Assembly (NCBI GenBank): GCA_963791455.1
Contig: CAWBSM010000002.1
Span: 186,001-250,000 of the forward strand
Length of the DNA stretch: 64,000 bases
Direction: 5' to 3'
DNA from: Bog-473 sp963791455
GTDB taxonomy: Bacteria; Actinomycetota; Acidimicrobiia; Acidimicrobiales; RAAP-2
How positions within the stretch are numbered: the stretch's first letter is position 1; every line of letters begins with the position of its first letter. The notes below the pieces were generated by a model. The model was not told the origin of the DNA. It saw only the letters and a list, made by a program, of their open reading frames with translations, and ran no database searches. Positions 9,523-17,892 of this stretch are shown in pieces. A program made the translations under genes and the position numbers.

Positions 9523-10125
9523 GTATGAGCCCCAGATGACGCGAAAATGACGCGCCTGGCCTGAAGGCCTCCAAAGATGTCATCCAAAGATGTCATCGCC
9601 CAGTCGCCACGGTCGACCACCGTGTGGGAGGTGATCCTGTTGGCGTTCGGCGGCCCTCGCTGTGGGCCTCATCAGCCTGGCGTTCAATCGGCCGCGCGAA
9701 TACTTCGTCGAGTTCTGGCGGGCGGGACGGGGGTAGCCGTACAGCAGGCTTCACGCAGTGCCGATCGGTCAGTTCGATCCCGTCTGGACCGTCGGCTGGG
9801 CGAACCCCGTGAGCGTGTTGGAATTCGACTCGGTCATGCAGGCGTGCCTCGACGAGCGACCAACGTGGACCGGTCCCGGCGCAGACCACCAGGGCGGCGC
9901 GGCGTAGCTCCCATCCCCACCCGCTCGGGTCAAGAGGGCGTCGAATCAGTCGGTTTCGCAACCTCAATTGATGAGAATGGACTTCATCTCGAGTGGCCGT
10001 CTGAAGGCGGCCACTCAGCTGATCCCTGAGACCTTGCGGGTATTCGTTCCGGAGGTGGCGGGCATCACCCAATCGCATCAGGAGTGGGCGCTCCGAACGG
10101 CACCACGGTGATACCTCCTCCCTCG
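9523..10125. other. Region between the att-like repeat and the NTF2-like gene; decayed coding fragments
   Basis: No intact gene. A 14-base tandem duplication (CCAAAGATGTCATC twice) lies near 9570-9598. On the plus strand two protein-like stretches are interrupted by stops: one ends with LISLAFNRPREYFVEFWRAG at 9736, the next contains PIGQFDPVWTVGWANPVSV and ends near 9907. I do not recognise them. No integrase could be found here. Confidence 0.4.
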
Positions 10126-10683
10126 CTATTCGGGAGCTTCGGCTTCCAGCGTGAGTGGCCTCAGGTAGGAGAGGTCTCGCCGGTCCCGGGTTCCTCGGGG
10201 GTAACCCTGGCCCTTGAAGAGCTCGGACTGAGATCCCGACGCATCGGCGGTGAACATGAGCTCCACCGTCGAACGTCGCATGGCGATCTTCCATGCGCCA
10301 TCGCGCTTCTCCAGTCGGTCAATGTAACGGCCGCTGATGACACGCGCCGTCACCCCGTCGTGGTTGAGGAGGCACACCAGCACGTAGCTCTCGCAGTGCG
10401 CCGTGTCGCCGTCGATCTCGCAGGTATGCGTCGTGATGTTGTGGGTGTGGACCTGGGACCCGGCGGCGTGGACCTGGTTGATCCAAGCCGCATACGCAGG
10501 CCCCGGGTTGATGGCCTTCCCGTGCTCGTCGAACCCGTCGGGGTGGTACACGTTGGTGAGGAGCTCCGCATCGTGGCGGTCGTGCCCGCGGCTGTGCGAC
10601 GAGATGCAGTCGAGGATGGCCGTGCGGTCCATGAGGTACTGCACGTCACGTCGTAGCTGCTCCAAATCGGCTTCGTCGCTCAC
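10126..10683 (-). CDS. SnoaL/NTF2-like domain protein
   Basis: Protein of 185 residues with an NTF2-like cone fold, a scaffold for small-molecule isomerases, dehydratases and many proteins of unknown role. The GTG at 10683 follows GAAGG and starts VSDEADLEQLRRDVQYL. The family pattern follows: DRTAILDCISSHSRGHDRHD (helix 1 and the active-site-like Asp/His), LLTNVYHPDGFDEHG, INQVHAAGSQVHTHNITTH, and the final sheet ISGRYIDRLEKRDGAWKIAMR. It lies 40 bases after a PPOX-family gene in the same direction, so the two probably form an operon. The pattern resembles aromatic/steroid-degradation accessory proteins, but no specific substrate is visible. Confidence 0.75.
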   Translation of the reverse strand: MSDEADLEQLRRDVQYLMDRTAILDCISSHSRGHDRHDAELLTNVYHPDGFDEHGKAINPGPAYAAWINQVHAAGSQVHTHNITTHTCEIDGDTAHCESYVLVCLLNHDGVTARVISGRYIDRLEKRDGAWKIAMRRSTVELMFTADASGSQSELFKGQGYPRGTRDRRDLSYLRPLTLEAEAPE

Positions 10684-10723
10684 GGCGTCCCCTTCTCTGC
10701 TCGTGGTTTGACCCTGCACACCG

Positions 10724-11146
10724 TCATCCGTCGAGGATCTGCCCGTAGATGCGTTCGACGTAGAGCTCGACTGCCATCCGGTGGTCGGCCAGCATCTGGA
10801 GGCCGAAGCCGTCCCGTTCCGATGCCGCTCCCAGCCCGGTGTGGATCTCGAACAGCTTCTCGACGGCGGCGTCGTCGGGCTCCCGGGCGACCGCCAACGA
10901 GGCGGGTCCTGCCACGACGGCGAAGTTGAAGAAGTCCGGGCCCGGGACGTGGATCGCCGCCCGGGGGTCCCGCAGCAGGTTGCGGCCTTTGATCCGGACG
11001 GTCGTGGTCGAGAACCGGACGCGTTCGGTGGAAGGGTCACACAGGTAGTAGATGTTCGATAGCTGTGGGGTGCCGTCCGTGCCGATGGTGGCCAGGATCC
11101 CGTTGCGCGCATCGGCCACGATCTGCCACAAGCCTTCTGTCGTCAT
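10724..11146 (-). CDS. Pyridoxamine 5'-phosphate oxidase-like (PPOX/F420-type) flavin protein
   Basis: Split beta-barrel protein of 140 residues. The sequence begins MTTEGLWQIVADARNGILAT and continues IGTDGTPQLSNIYYLCDP, VRFSTTTVRIKGRNLLRDPRA, the N-terminal pattern of actinobacterial PPOX proteins that use F420 or flavin to reduce small molecules. The middle strand FFNFAVVAGPASLAVAREPD and the dimer-interface helix VEKLFEIHTGLG fit too. An in-frame ATG at 11164 is an alternative start, but the GGAGG is better spaced for 11146. It is followed by the SnoaL-like gene, so a shared catabolic or detoxification role is possible. The cofactor is not proven. Confidence 0.75.
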   Translation of the reverse strand: MTTEGLWQIVADARNGILATIGTDGTPQLSNIYYLCDPSTERVRFSTTTVRIKGRNLLRDPRAAIHVPGPDFFNFAVVAGPASLAVAREPDDAAVEKLFEIHTGLGAASERDGFGLQMLADHRMAVELYVERIYGQILDG

Positions 11147-11378
11147 CGTGAACCATGCCTCCATAGCCAGATGGTCATTATGTGGGTCTTACGTCGGGCC
11201 CAATCGAACTGGTCCAGGCTACGGCCCTACGACTGGGCTCTGGTGAGTTCAGTTCACCGGGAGGGGTGCGTCACAGAGGGTGGCTGATGGGCACTTCAAG
11301 CCGATTCCGCTGGGCTTTTTCGGCTGCGCGCAGCAGTGCGCTGGGTAGGCTGTGTTCAGAGACGATGAGGAGGCTGTT

Positions 11379-11750
11379 ATGACCGACGCTCGGGAAGCCC
11401 AATGGAATGTGGCCGAGTGGCACGGCAAAATGCTCATCGGTCGTAACGGCGAGAAGATCCGAAAGCTGCAAGATGTCTACGTTGACGTCGAGACCGACGA
11501 GCCAATGTTCGCCACTGTGAAAGAGGGCTTTATCGACCGACACCTAGCCTTCGTTCCTTTGGGCAACATCCAGGTCCGTCCCGATGACCTGCAGGTTGCG
11601 GTAACGAAGGAGCAGGTCAAGTCCGCGCCCCACATCGAGATGCATGGCGAGGAACTCTCGCAAGCCGACGAATCAAAGCTCTATCACCACTTCGAGATGA
11701 ACTACACGCCGATCAGCACGGAAAGCGGCCGACGGCTGGCTCGCCGCTGA
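11379..11750 (+). CDS. PRC-barrel domain protein
   Basis: Protein of 123 residues with a PRC barrel at the N-terminus: EWHGKMLIGRNGEKIRKLQD, VDVETDEPMFATVKEGFIDR, LAFVPLGNIQVRPDDLQVAV. PRC barrels occur in RimM, the photosynthetic reaction centre H subunit and many stress-related actinobacterial proteins. The start at 11379 is supported by GAGGAGG six bases upstream. The C-terminal ~45 residues are acidic (EELSQADESKLYHHFEMNY) and end in basic RRLARR. No partner is obvious; the gene sits just before the tRNA-Cys and transcribes toward it. Function is unknown. Confidence 0.75.
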   Translation: MTDAREAQWNVAEWHGKMLIGRNGEKIRKLQDVYVDVETDEPMFATVKEGFIDRHLAFVPLGNIQVRPDDLQVAVTKEQVKSAPHIEMHGEELSQADESKLYHHFEMNYTPISTESGRRLARR

Positions 11751-11880
11751 AGTTCGCCAACCTGTAGCCGCAAGTCTGAAGATCGACTGGCCCGTACAAC
11801 GACGCGAAATCCCAGCAAATCCGCGTCACTCCCGGTAAGCCCCGGTCAACTCACTTAGTACCCCTGAACAGGGCAACCCC

Positions 11881-11955
11881 TGGAGGCGGCGGGCGGAATC
11901 GAACCGCCGTACGGGGCTTTGCAGGCCCCTGCCTAAACCACTCGGCCACGCCGCC
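11881..11955 (-). tRNA. tRNA-Cys (anticodon GCA)
   Basis: The complement folds as a 75-base cloverleaf: acceptor stem GGCGGCG/CGCCGCC, D arm GCC...GGC, anticodon stem GGGGC/GCCCC with loop CTGCAAA, four-base variable region, and T arm GGCGG-TTCGATT-CCGCC. Discriminator T and the CCA end are encoded. The anticodon GCA reads UGC and UGU cysteine codons. A truncated copy of the 3' side is at 9477-9522, so this gene appears to have been an integration target. Confidence 0.97.
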
Positions 11956-12035
11956 GCGCACTGACATGAACGGGCGGCCAGCCTAACGGCCGGGGTCCCC
12001 CCGCCTCGGATCAGCTCGACTCCGTCTCCCAGCAG

Positions 12036-12245
12036 CTAATGCCTGAAGCGGGAGACGAGCCAGAACACCCCTGCGATCAGGGCGATGACCACCGCGATCT
12101 TCACGAAGAAGAAGAAGATGCCGGCGATCCAGCTGAAGATCCAGAAGGCCACGAGGATGCCGACCACCGCCACTGCCGTCATGGCGACGGCATGGGTGAA
12201 GGTCATCGGGGTCTTGCTCTGTCTGGGTTCTACGTCTTTGCTCAC
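12036..12245 (-). CDS. Small single/two-span membrane protein, unknown function
   Basis: Hypothetical protein of 69 residues. A GTG at 12245 starts VSKDVEPRQSKTPMTFTHAV; an ATG at the later MTF would leave 56 residues. Two hydrophobic stretches follow: AMTAVAVVGILVAFWIFSWI and a segment rich in phenylalanine, valine and isoleucine ending LVSRFRH. It is divergent from glnD, whose start lies 24 bases away, so the promoters must be in that tiny gap or overlap the genes. No family is recognised. Confidence 0.55.
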   Translation of the reverse strand: MSKDVEPRQSKTPMTFTHAVAMTAVAVVGILVAFWIFSWIAGIFFFFVKIAVVIALIAGVFWLVSRFRH

Positions 12246-12268
12246 AATCCCAATGCTACGTTCCCGCC

Positions 12269-14626
12269 ATGGCCGCTGAAGCGTCAGGATCGCTTCGGGA
12301 CCGGCGAAGCCGCCTCCTGGCACAGCCCGGACTGAAGGGAGAGGACTTCTGTCGGGCGTACAGCGCGGAAGCAGACGCGTGGCTTTCCGACCTGGCGGAT
12401 CGGGCAGCCGGGGATAACAAGCGGCACTTGGCCCTGGTGGCGGTGGGCGGATACGGGCGGAGCTCCTTGTGCCCGTACAGCGATCTCGATGTTGTGCTCG
12501 TCCACGACGGCCGCCGCGACGTCCGTGTCGTCGCTGACGGCATCTGGTACCCCGTCTGGGACGAGGGCGTGCAACTCGACCACTCCGTCCGCCGGCCCTC
12601 GGAGGTCCTCGGCGCCGCCGCCGAGGATGTGCGGGTGGCGCTCGGCCTCCTCGATGGCCGTCTCGTGTGGGGCGAGCCCAAGGTGGGCGAGCCGCTGCTC
12701 CAGAAAGCTCGAGCGGCCTGGCGCCAGCGGCTGGGCACGAAATACTTACCCCTGCTCCAGGTGCAGATGGTCGAGCGTCGCTCTACCGCCGGAGACGTAG
12801 CCTTCTTGCTCGAGCCCAACCTCAAGGAAAGTCATGGTGGCCTGCGCGACGTAAACGTTCTGCGCGCCATCTCTGCCTACGCATCGCTCTTGGCCGATTA
12901 CGCCGACCTCGCGTCCGTCGCGAGGGCGGCGGCACTGCTCACCGACATCAGGGTGGAGCTCCACCGACTGGCCCGCCGTGAGCACGACAAGCTCCTCCTG
13001 CAGGATCAAGATCAGGTGGCGGACGCACTGGGTTTTGCCGACGCGGACGCGCTCATGCTCGCTGTGTCCACGGCAGGCCGGCAGATCGCCTGGGTCAGCG
13101 ACGACGTTTGGCGTCGGCGCCGGCTTTGGGATCCGTCCCCTCCCCCACGGCGGCGCTTCCGGCGTAACCCGACGGACGCGCGTACGTCCACCGAAACCGC
13201 CGACCTCGGCCCCGACATGATCCAGGTCGACGGTGAGATCGCGCTCACTCCACTCGCGCCGGTCTCCATCGACCCTTCGCTGCCCCTGCGCCTGGCCGCC
13301 ACCGCCGCCGAGCTGGACCGTCCGATCGCCAAGGGCTCGCTCTTCCGTCTCGCCGACCGGATGCCTCCGCCGGGCGACCCCTGGACGGACGAGACCCGCA
13401 CGTCGCTCGTCGCCCTGCTCGGCCTGGGGGAGCCCGCCGTGGACAAGATCGAGTCCCTCGACCAACACGGCTTGCTCGTGCGCCTCATTCCGGAGTGGTC
13501 AGCGGTACGCAACAAACCGCAGCGCAACGCCTATCACACCTTCACGGTCGACCGACACCTTCTGGAGGCCGCCGCGCTCTCCGCCGAACTGACCGACCGC
13601 GTCGAACGGCCGGACCTCCTCCTCGTCGGCGCGCTCGTGCACGACATCGGCAAGGGCTATCCCGGGGAACACACGGCGGTCGGCATGGAAGTCGTCGAGC
13701 GAATTGCCACGCGCATGGGGTTCCCCCCGGACGACGTCGACGTGTTGGTCGAGCTCGTGCGCCACCACCTCCTGCTGCCCGACACTGCCACGCGCCGGGA
13801 CCTCGACGACCCCGCCACCATCGCCCGGGTGGCTCGGGCGGCCGGCAACAGCCTGACCCTGCATCTCCTGGCCGCCCTCACCGAGGCGGACAGCCGGGCC
13901 ACCGGTCCTTCCGCCTGGGGCGCCTGGAAGGCTGGCCTCGTGGCGGAGCTCGTCGAACGCACCGATCGGATGCTCCAGGGTGAGATCGAGCCCGCCGGCC
14001 CGGACCACATTGTGGCCGCCAACCGCGACCTCATGGAGGAAGTACGCCAGACCGGCCAACCGTCCGTCTCGCTCCAGCCTCCCCGGGTCATCGTGGCGGC
14101 ACCGGACCGGCGGGGCCTGCTCTCTTCGGTCGCCGGGGCGCTCGCCCTCAACGGCATGGACGTGCGGGCGGCCAATGTCAGCAGCGAGGACGGCGTGGCT
14201 GTCGAGGTGTTTACCGGCGAGGTGGCCCGGGGAACTTGGCCGGACACGGCCAAGCTGCGCGAGGACCTGGCTGCCGTGCTTTCCGACCCCGCGGCCATCG
14301 GCGAGCGCCTCTCCGAACGCGAACGGATCTACCCTCACCGCCGCGGTTCGGCCCACCTGCCCGAAACCAGCGTCAGCGTGGACAACGAGGCGTCCGAGAC
14401 CGCCACCGTGCTCGAGGTGCGCGCCCCCGACGAGATCGGGCTCCTCCACCGCATCACCCGAACCTTGTTCGAGGCGGACCTCGACGTCGTGTCGGCCCGG
14501 GTGTCCACCATCGGCGAAATAGTCGTTGATGCGTTCTATGTCCGGGAGTCCGACGGGGCCAAAGTGACCGATGACAGGCGACTTTCGGCCATCGCGGGGG
14601 CAATTGAGGCCGAATTGGGACTCTAG
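12269..14626 (+). CDS. glnD: [Protein-PII] uridylyltransferase / uridylyl-removing enzyme
   Basis: Nitrogen sensor that modifies the PII protein according to glutamine level. In Actinobacteria the homologue usually adenylylates GlnK. The 785-residue chain has the expected domains. The nucleotidyltransferase core is at residues ~60-80 (GGYGRSSLCPYSDLDVVL, with the glycine pair and DxD metal ligands). An HD phosphohydrolase domain lies at ~450-520 (LLVGALVHDIGKGYPGEH). Two ACT domains are at ~605-640 (APDRRGLLSSVAGALALNG) and ~710-760 (APDEIGLLHRITRTLFEAD). The length is slightly below proteobacterial GlnD (~890). No glnB or amtB gene is adjacent, unlike the common actinobacterial amtB-glnK-glnD order. 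The 24-base upstream gap faces a divergent small membrane gene. Confidence 0.93.
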   Translation: MAAEASGSLRDRRSRLLAQPGLKGEDFCRAYSAEADAWLSDLADRAAGDNKRHLALVAVGGYGRSSLCPYSDLDVVLVHDGRRDVRVVADGIWYPVWDEGVQLDHSVRRPSEVLGAAAEDVRVALGLLDGRLVWGEPKVGEPLLQKARAAWRQRLGTKYLPLLQVQMVERRSTAGDVAFLLEPNLKESHGGLRDVNVLRAISAYASLLADYADLASVARAAALLTDIRVELHRLARREHDKLLLQDQDQVADALGFADADALMLAVSTAGRQIAWVSDDVWRRRRLWDPSPPPRRRFRRNPTDARTSTETADLGPDMIQVDGEIALTPLAPVSIDPSLPLRLAATAAELDRPIAKGSLFRLADRMPPPGDPWTDETRTSLVALLGLGEPAVDKIESLDQHGLLVRLIPEWSAVRNKPQRNAYHTFTVDRHLLEAAALSAELTDRVERPDLLLVGALVHDIGKGYPGEHTAVGMEVVERIATRMGFPPDDVDVLVELVRHHLLLPDTATRRDLDDPATIARVARAAGNSLTLHLLAALTEADSRATGPSAWGAWKAGLVAELVERTDRMLQGEIEPAGPDHIVAANRDLMEEVRQTGQPSVSLQPPRVIVAAPDRRGLLSSVAGALALNGMDVRAANVSSEDGVAVEVFTGEVARGTWPDTAKLREDLAAVLSDPAAIGERLSERERIYPHRRGSAHLPETSVSVDNEASETATVLEVRAPDEIGLLHRITRTLFEADLDVVSARVSTIGEIVVDAFYVRESDGAKVTDDRRLSAIAGAIEAELGL

Positions 14627-14659
14627 GCCCATTTTGTCCCCGGTAGAATTGCCGTTGTC

Positions 14660-15784
14660 ATGGCCGGGGAACACGTCCGCCGCAGGGGCCCACGCTGGTG
14701 GGTCATTCTCACCGTAGGCCTCGCCGTGCTCGTTGTCGCCGGCGCAGGTCTGGTCGCGACCGACCATCTGCACTTCAATCAGGCGGCAGCCACGCCGACC
14801 GCCCCGCCCGCCGCCCTGCGGGTGGTGTCCGTCTCGCCCACCGGGTCCGACGTGGCCGCCGGCTCCACCATCTCGGTGCGCTTCTCCACCGACCTGGCTC
14901 CGGGCAGCCCCATGCCCACCTTGAACCCGCCGGTCGCAGGCGCGTGGGTGGCCCTCTCCCCGTCCGTTCTCCAGTACCAAGCGTCGGGCCCGCTCGTGCC
15001 GGGCGCCACCGAGACCGTCACGGTCCCTGGCGGCTCCGCCGGCGTGGTCGGCTCCGAGGGCCAACGCCTGGCCCAGTCGCTCACCTCGCAGTTCACCGTT
15101 GCGCCGGGCTCCACCTTGCGGCTGCAGCAATTGCTGGCCGAGCTTGGCTACTTGCCCCTCACGTTCACCCCGGCTTCGCCCGTGACGTCGCCCACCCAGG
15201 AGGGCAACGACCAGGTGGGCGCGTTCACCTGGCGCTGGCCGAACCAGCCCCTCTCGCTGCTCACGCTGTGGACACCGGGAACCAACAACGTGATCACCCA
15301 GGGCGCCGTGATGAACTTCGAGTCTCAGAACGGGTTGAAGACCGACGGCGTCGCGGGCCCTCAGGTGTGGACCGACATGCTCGCCGACGTCCAAAGCGGA
15401 CACGGCGATGCACTCCCGTGGGACTACGTCGTCGTGAGCCAGTCGCTGCCGGAATCGGCGACGGTCTACAAGGAGGGCGTTCCCGTGTACAGCACGCCGG
15501 TCAATACCGGCGTCCCGGGTGCGTCCACCGAAAACGGCACCTGGCCCGTCTTTGCCCGCTACACCGTGACGACGATGAGCGGTACCAACCCCGACGGCTC
15601 CCACTATGTCGACCCCGGCATCCCTTGGGTGAGCTACTTCCACGGCGGCGACGCGCTGCACGGCTTCGATCGGGCCTCCTACGGTTTCTCCCAGAGCGAC
15701 GGGTGCGTCGAGATGCCGCCGGCCAACGCCGAAGTCGTCTTCCCGCTCACGCCGCTCGGAACCCTGGTCACGGTCGAGGCCTAG
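14660..15784 (+). CDS. L,D-transpeptidase (YkuD) with Ig-like and peptidoglycan-binding-like regions
   Basis: Membrane-anchored enzyme of 374 residues that probably makes 3-3 cross-links or attaches proteins to peptidoglycan. Residues ~12-34 form a signal anchor (WVILTVGLAVLVVAGAGLVA). Residues ~50-150 resemble an Ig-like domain (VVSVSPTGSDVAAGSTISV). Residues ~155-235 resemble a peptidoglycan-binding region (GAVMNFESQNGLKTDGVAGP). The YkuD catalytic region is at ~250-374 (WDYVVVSQSLPESATVY, ending FSQSDGCVEMPPANAEV). The catalytic Cys is present and the upstream His can be LHGF, but the residue before Gly-Cys, usually His in SHGC, is Asp. It is followed 49 bases later by a sortase, so both may shape the envelope. 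Confidence 0.88.
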   Translation: MAGEHVRRRGPRWWVILTVGLAVLVVAGAGLVATDHLHFNQAAATPTAPPAALRVVSVSPTGSDVAAGSTISVRFSTDLAPGSPMPTLNPPVAGAWVALSPSVLQYQASGPLVPGATETVTVPGGSAGVVGSEGQRLAQSLTSQFTVAPGSTLRLQQLLAELGYLPLTFTPASPVTSPTQEGNDQVGAFTWRWPNQPLSLLTLWTPGTNNVITQGAVMNFESQNGLKTDGVAGPQVWTDMLADVQSGHGDALPWDYVVVSQSLPESATVYKEGVPVYSTPVNTGVPGASTENGTWPVFARYTVTTMSGTNPDGSHYVDPGIPWVSYFHGGDALHGFDRASYGFSQSDGCVEMPPANAEVVFPLTPLGTLVTVEA

Positions 15785-15796
15785 AGCGGGGTGCAC

Positions 15797-15830
15797 GGGG
15801 CCCGACGCCCGGGCCCCCTAATCTCTGTTT
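15797..15830 (+). terminator. Possible intrinsic terminator between L,D-transpeptidase and sortase
   Basis: A perfect seven-pair GC stem, GGGGCCC at 15797-15803 and GGGCCCC at 15811-15817 with a seven-base loop, is followed by a T-rich stretch ending TTTT at 15827-15830. The T tract starts late, so termination may be partial. Confidence 0.4.
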
Positions 15831-15833
15831 TCG

Positions 15834-16748
15834 ATGTCGCCATTTCGCCGGGTCGTCGACATCTGCGGGCGAGTCCTCATCGGGGCCGGCGTCCTGCTGC
15901 TGCTCTTCACGGCCTACCAAGTCTGGGGAACCTCGATCCAGGAGTCCCACACCCAGTCGGACCTGCGCGCGCAACTCCAGAACGAGACGAGCAGCGCCGA
16001 GGTCCGCCATGCGCTCGCCGACGCCGTCGCACTCGACAAGTTGCCGTCTGGGCCTCCGGTGACGGCGCCCCGAACGGATGATCCACCGGCGGGTGACCCG
16101 ATCGGCGACATCCGCATCCCCGTGATCGGGATCAACCAGGTCGTCGTCGAGGGCACCGACACGCCCGACCTGCGTAAGGGCCCCGGTCACTACATCGGGA
16201 CTCCGCTCCCCGGGCAAGGGGGCAACGTCGCCATCGCGGGGCACCGCACCACCTACGGTCACCCCTTTTACAACCTCGACTCGGTCAAGGTGGGCAACCC
16301 CATCGTCCTCACGACGCTGCAGGGAATCTTCGTCTACGACACAACGAAGAGCTTCGTCGTGTCGCCCGGCGACACCCACGTCATCAAGAACATCTTTGCC
16401 GACGAACTCACCCTTACGACCTGTAATCCGCGTTTCAGCGCAGCGACCCGGCTGATCGTCCAGGCCAAACTCACCCACTCTCAACTGTTCCCCGATCGCG
16501 GCCTGCCCGCGGCGACGTTGCATGGGGATCCGAAGAGCCAGAACCTGGCCGGTGACTCGAGCGTTGAGCTCACCGACACGCTGTTCTGGGGATTCGTGAT
16601 CCTGGCCGTCGGGGCAGGTGTCTATTACGCCGCGTACCGCTTTCGACGCCAGCGTTGGCTGATCTACGGGGCGGGAGCGGTGGGCGTGCTCGTGCTGCTC
16701 TGGTTCTTCTTCGGAGCACTCAGCCCACTGCTGCCGGCCAGCTTCTGA
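15834..16748 (+). CDS. Class E sortase with C-terminal membrane segments
   Basis: Sortase transpeptidase that joins surface proteins to lipid II or the wall. Protein of 304 residues. An N-terminal anchor (VLIGAGVLLLLFTAYQVWG) is followed by the sortase domain at ~95-225: DIRIPVIGINQVVVEG, GPGHYIGTPLPGQGGNVAI, catalytic His in GHRTTYGHPFYNLD, catalytic Cys in LTLTTCNPRF, and Arg in ATRLIVQA. Two more hydrophobic segments near the C-terminus (LFWGFVILAVGAGVYYA and IYGAGAVGVLVLLWFF) are unusual compared with short sortases but frequent in class E/F types. No LAXTG-like substrate gene was recognised nearby. The next gene starts four bases after the stop. Confidence 0.9.
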   Translation: MSPFRRVVDICGRVLIGAGVLLLLFTAYQVWGTSIQESHTQSDLRAQLQNETSSAEVRHALADAVALDKLPSGPPVTAPRTDDPPAGDPIGDIRIPVIGINQVVVEGTDTPDLRKGPGHYIGTPLPGQGGNVAIAGHRTTYGHPFYNLDSVKVGNPIVLTTLQGIFVYDTTKSFVVSPGDTHVIKNIFADELTLTTCNPRFSAATRLIVQAKLTHSQLFPDRGLPAATLHGDPKSQNLAGDSSVELTDTLFWGFVILAVGAGVYYAAYRFRRQRWLIYGAGAVGVLVLLWFFFGALSPLLPASF

Positions 16749-16752
16749 CCCG

Positions 16753-17892
16753 ATGCTCGTCGAGCAGCCCCTCTCCGATCATTTCCGGGGCTTCGCGACC
16801 GTGGCCGAGCGCGACGGCGGCACCACCTACCCGGCCATCTGTCGTGGCGTGGCCGACGACGACGTCGTGCTCTCGCTGCTCGACGGGGCTCCACTCCCCC
16901 AGCGGCGGCCACTCCTGCTGCTGGCGGCTGTGCACTACCTGCTCCTTGCGGGCGCCGACCATCTACTCGCCGGGTACTACGACACCGTGGCCGAGCTACG
17001 CGGCACGCCAGCCGACCCGGCGCCGCCGGAGGATGTCACGGAAGTCTTCATGGACTTCTGTCGGACCCACCGGGGCGCGCTGGAGCGGCTGATCGGCACC
17101 CGGACGACCCAGACCAACGAGGTGGGGCGTTGCACCGCCTTGATGCCGGGTCTGTGCCACATCGCCGCGCTGTACCGCTGGGAGGTTCCGCTCTCGCTGC
17201 TCGACCTCGGGACTTCGGCCGGGCTCAACCTGCTCTTCGACGACTACGGCTACACCTACCGTGCCGCGGCGGGCGACGCCGCCCTGTCTGCGGGCCCCCC
17301 CGACTCGGGCGTCGCACTCGAGTGCTCGGCGCGGGGTGACCTCAGCGAGCTGCCCGCGCTCCGCTTTCCCGCCATGGCGGAGCGAGTCGGACTCGACCTC
17401 TCGCCGGTCGACCCGTTCTCCGACGACGCCGTGTTGTGGTTGCTGGCCTGCCAGTGGCCCGACAACCCGGCGCGTTTCGGTCGCCTGCGGGCAGCACTGG
17501 CCAACGTACGCGCCTCGCCACGACCTCCCCGGCTCGAGCGCGGCGACATGGTGACCGACCTGGCCCGGGTCGCCGCCACCATGCCGGGCACCAACCCCCT
17601 CGTGGTGTTCCACTCCTGGGTGGCCGCCTACCTCGACGAGCCCCGACAGCGGCGGCTCGCCGCCCAAGTGCGTGCGCTCAATGAGGGACGACCTGTACAC
17701 CACCTCTACTGCGAGACACCCTTCGAGACACCCGGCCTCCCCACCCCTCCTTCGCCCGTTCCGCGAGAAGGGCCCGACCTGGCCACCACCCTGGTGCACA
17801 TCGGCCCACACGGCGCCGCACCGGTCCGGCTGGCCGACACCCATCCGCACGGCTATTGGATCCGCTGGTGGCCCCGGGGTGGAGCCTCCTAA
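16753..17892 (+). CDS. DUF2332 family protein
   Basis: Cytoplasmic protein of 379 residues in the DUF2332 family, common in Actinobacteria and without an assigned function. The family pattern is visible: an N-terminal helical part (LSDHFRGFATVAE, YPAICRGVADDDVV), a glycine-rich segment LLDLGTSAGLNLLFDDYGYTY that resembles a nucleotide or SAM-binding loop, and a C-terminal HSWVAAYLDEPRQRR followed by HPHGYWIRWW. The middle LLDLGTSAGLNL could place it among methyltransferase-like folds; that is inference. It begins four bases after the sortase stop and is probably cotranscribed. It is the last intact core gene before a less GC-rich accessory block. Confidence 0.85.
   Translation: MLVEQPLSDHFRGFATVAERDGGTTYPAICRGVADDDVVLSLLDGAPLPQRRPLLLLAAVHYLLLAGADHLLAGYYDTVAELRGTPADPAPPEDVTEVFMDFCRTHRGALERLIGTRTTQTNEVGRCTALMPGLCHIAALYRWEVPLSLLDLGTSAGLNLLFDDYGYTYRAAAGDAALSAGPPDSGVALECSARGDLSELPALRFPAMAERVGLDLSPVDPFSDDAVLWLLACQWPDNPARFGRLRAALANVRASPRPPRLERGDMVTDLARVAATMPGTNPLVVFHSWVAAYLDEPRQRRLAAQVRALNEGRPVHHLYCETPFETPGLPTPPSPVPREGPDLATTLVHIGPHGAAPVRLADTHPHGYWIRWWPRGGAS

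Noticed and set aside
13499..15796. Very long open frame opposite glnD and the L,D-transpeptidase
   Set aside because: The plus strand has recognised domains across the same bases. The antisense translation is rich in Arg, Gly and His with no motif, as expected for shadow frames in GC-rich DNA.
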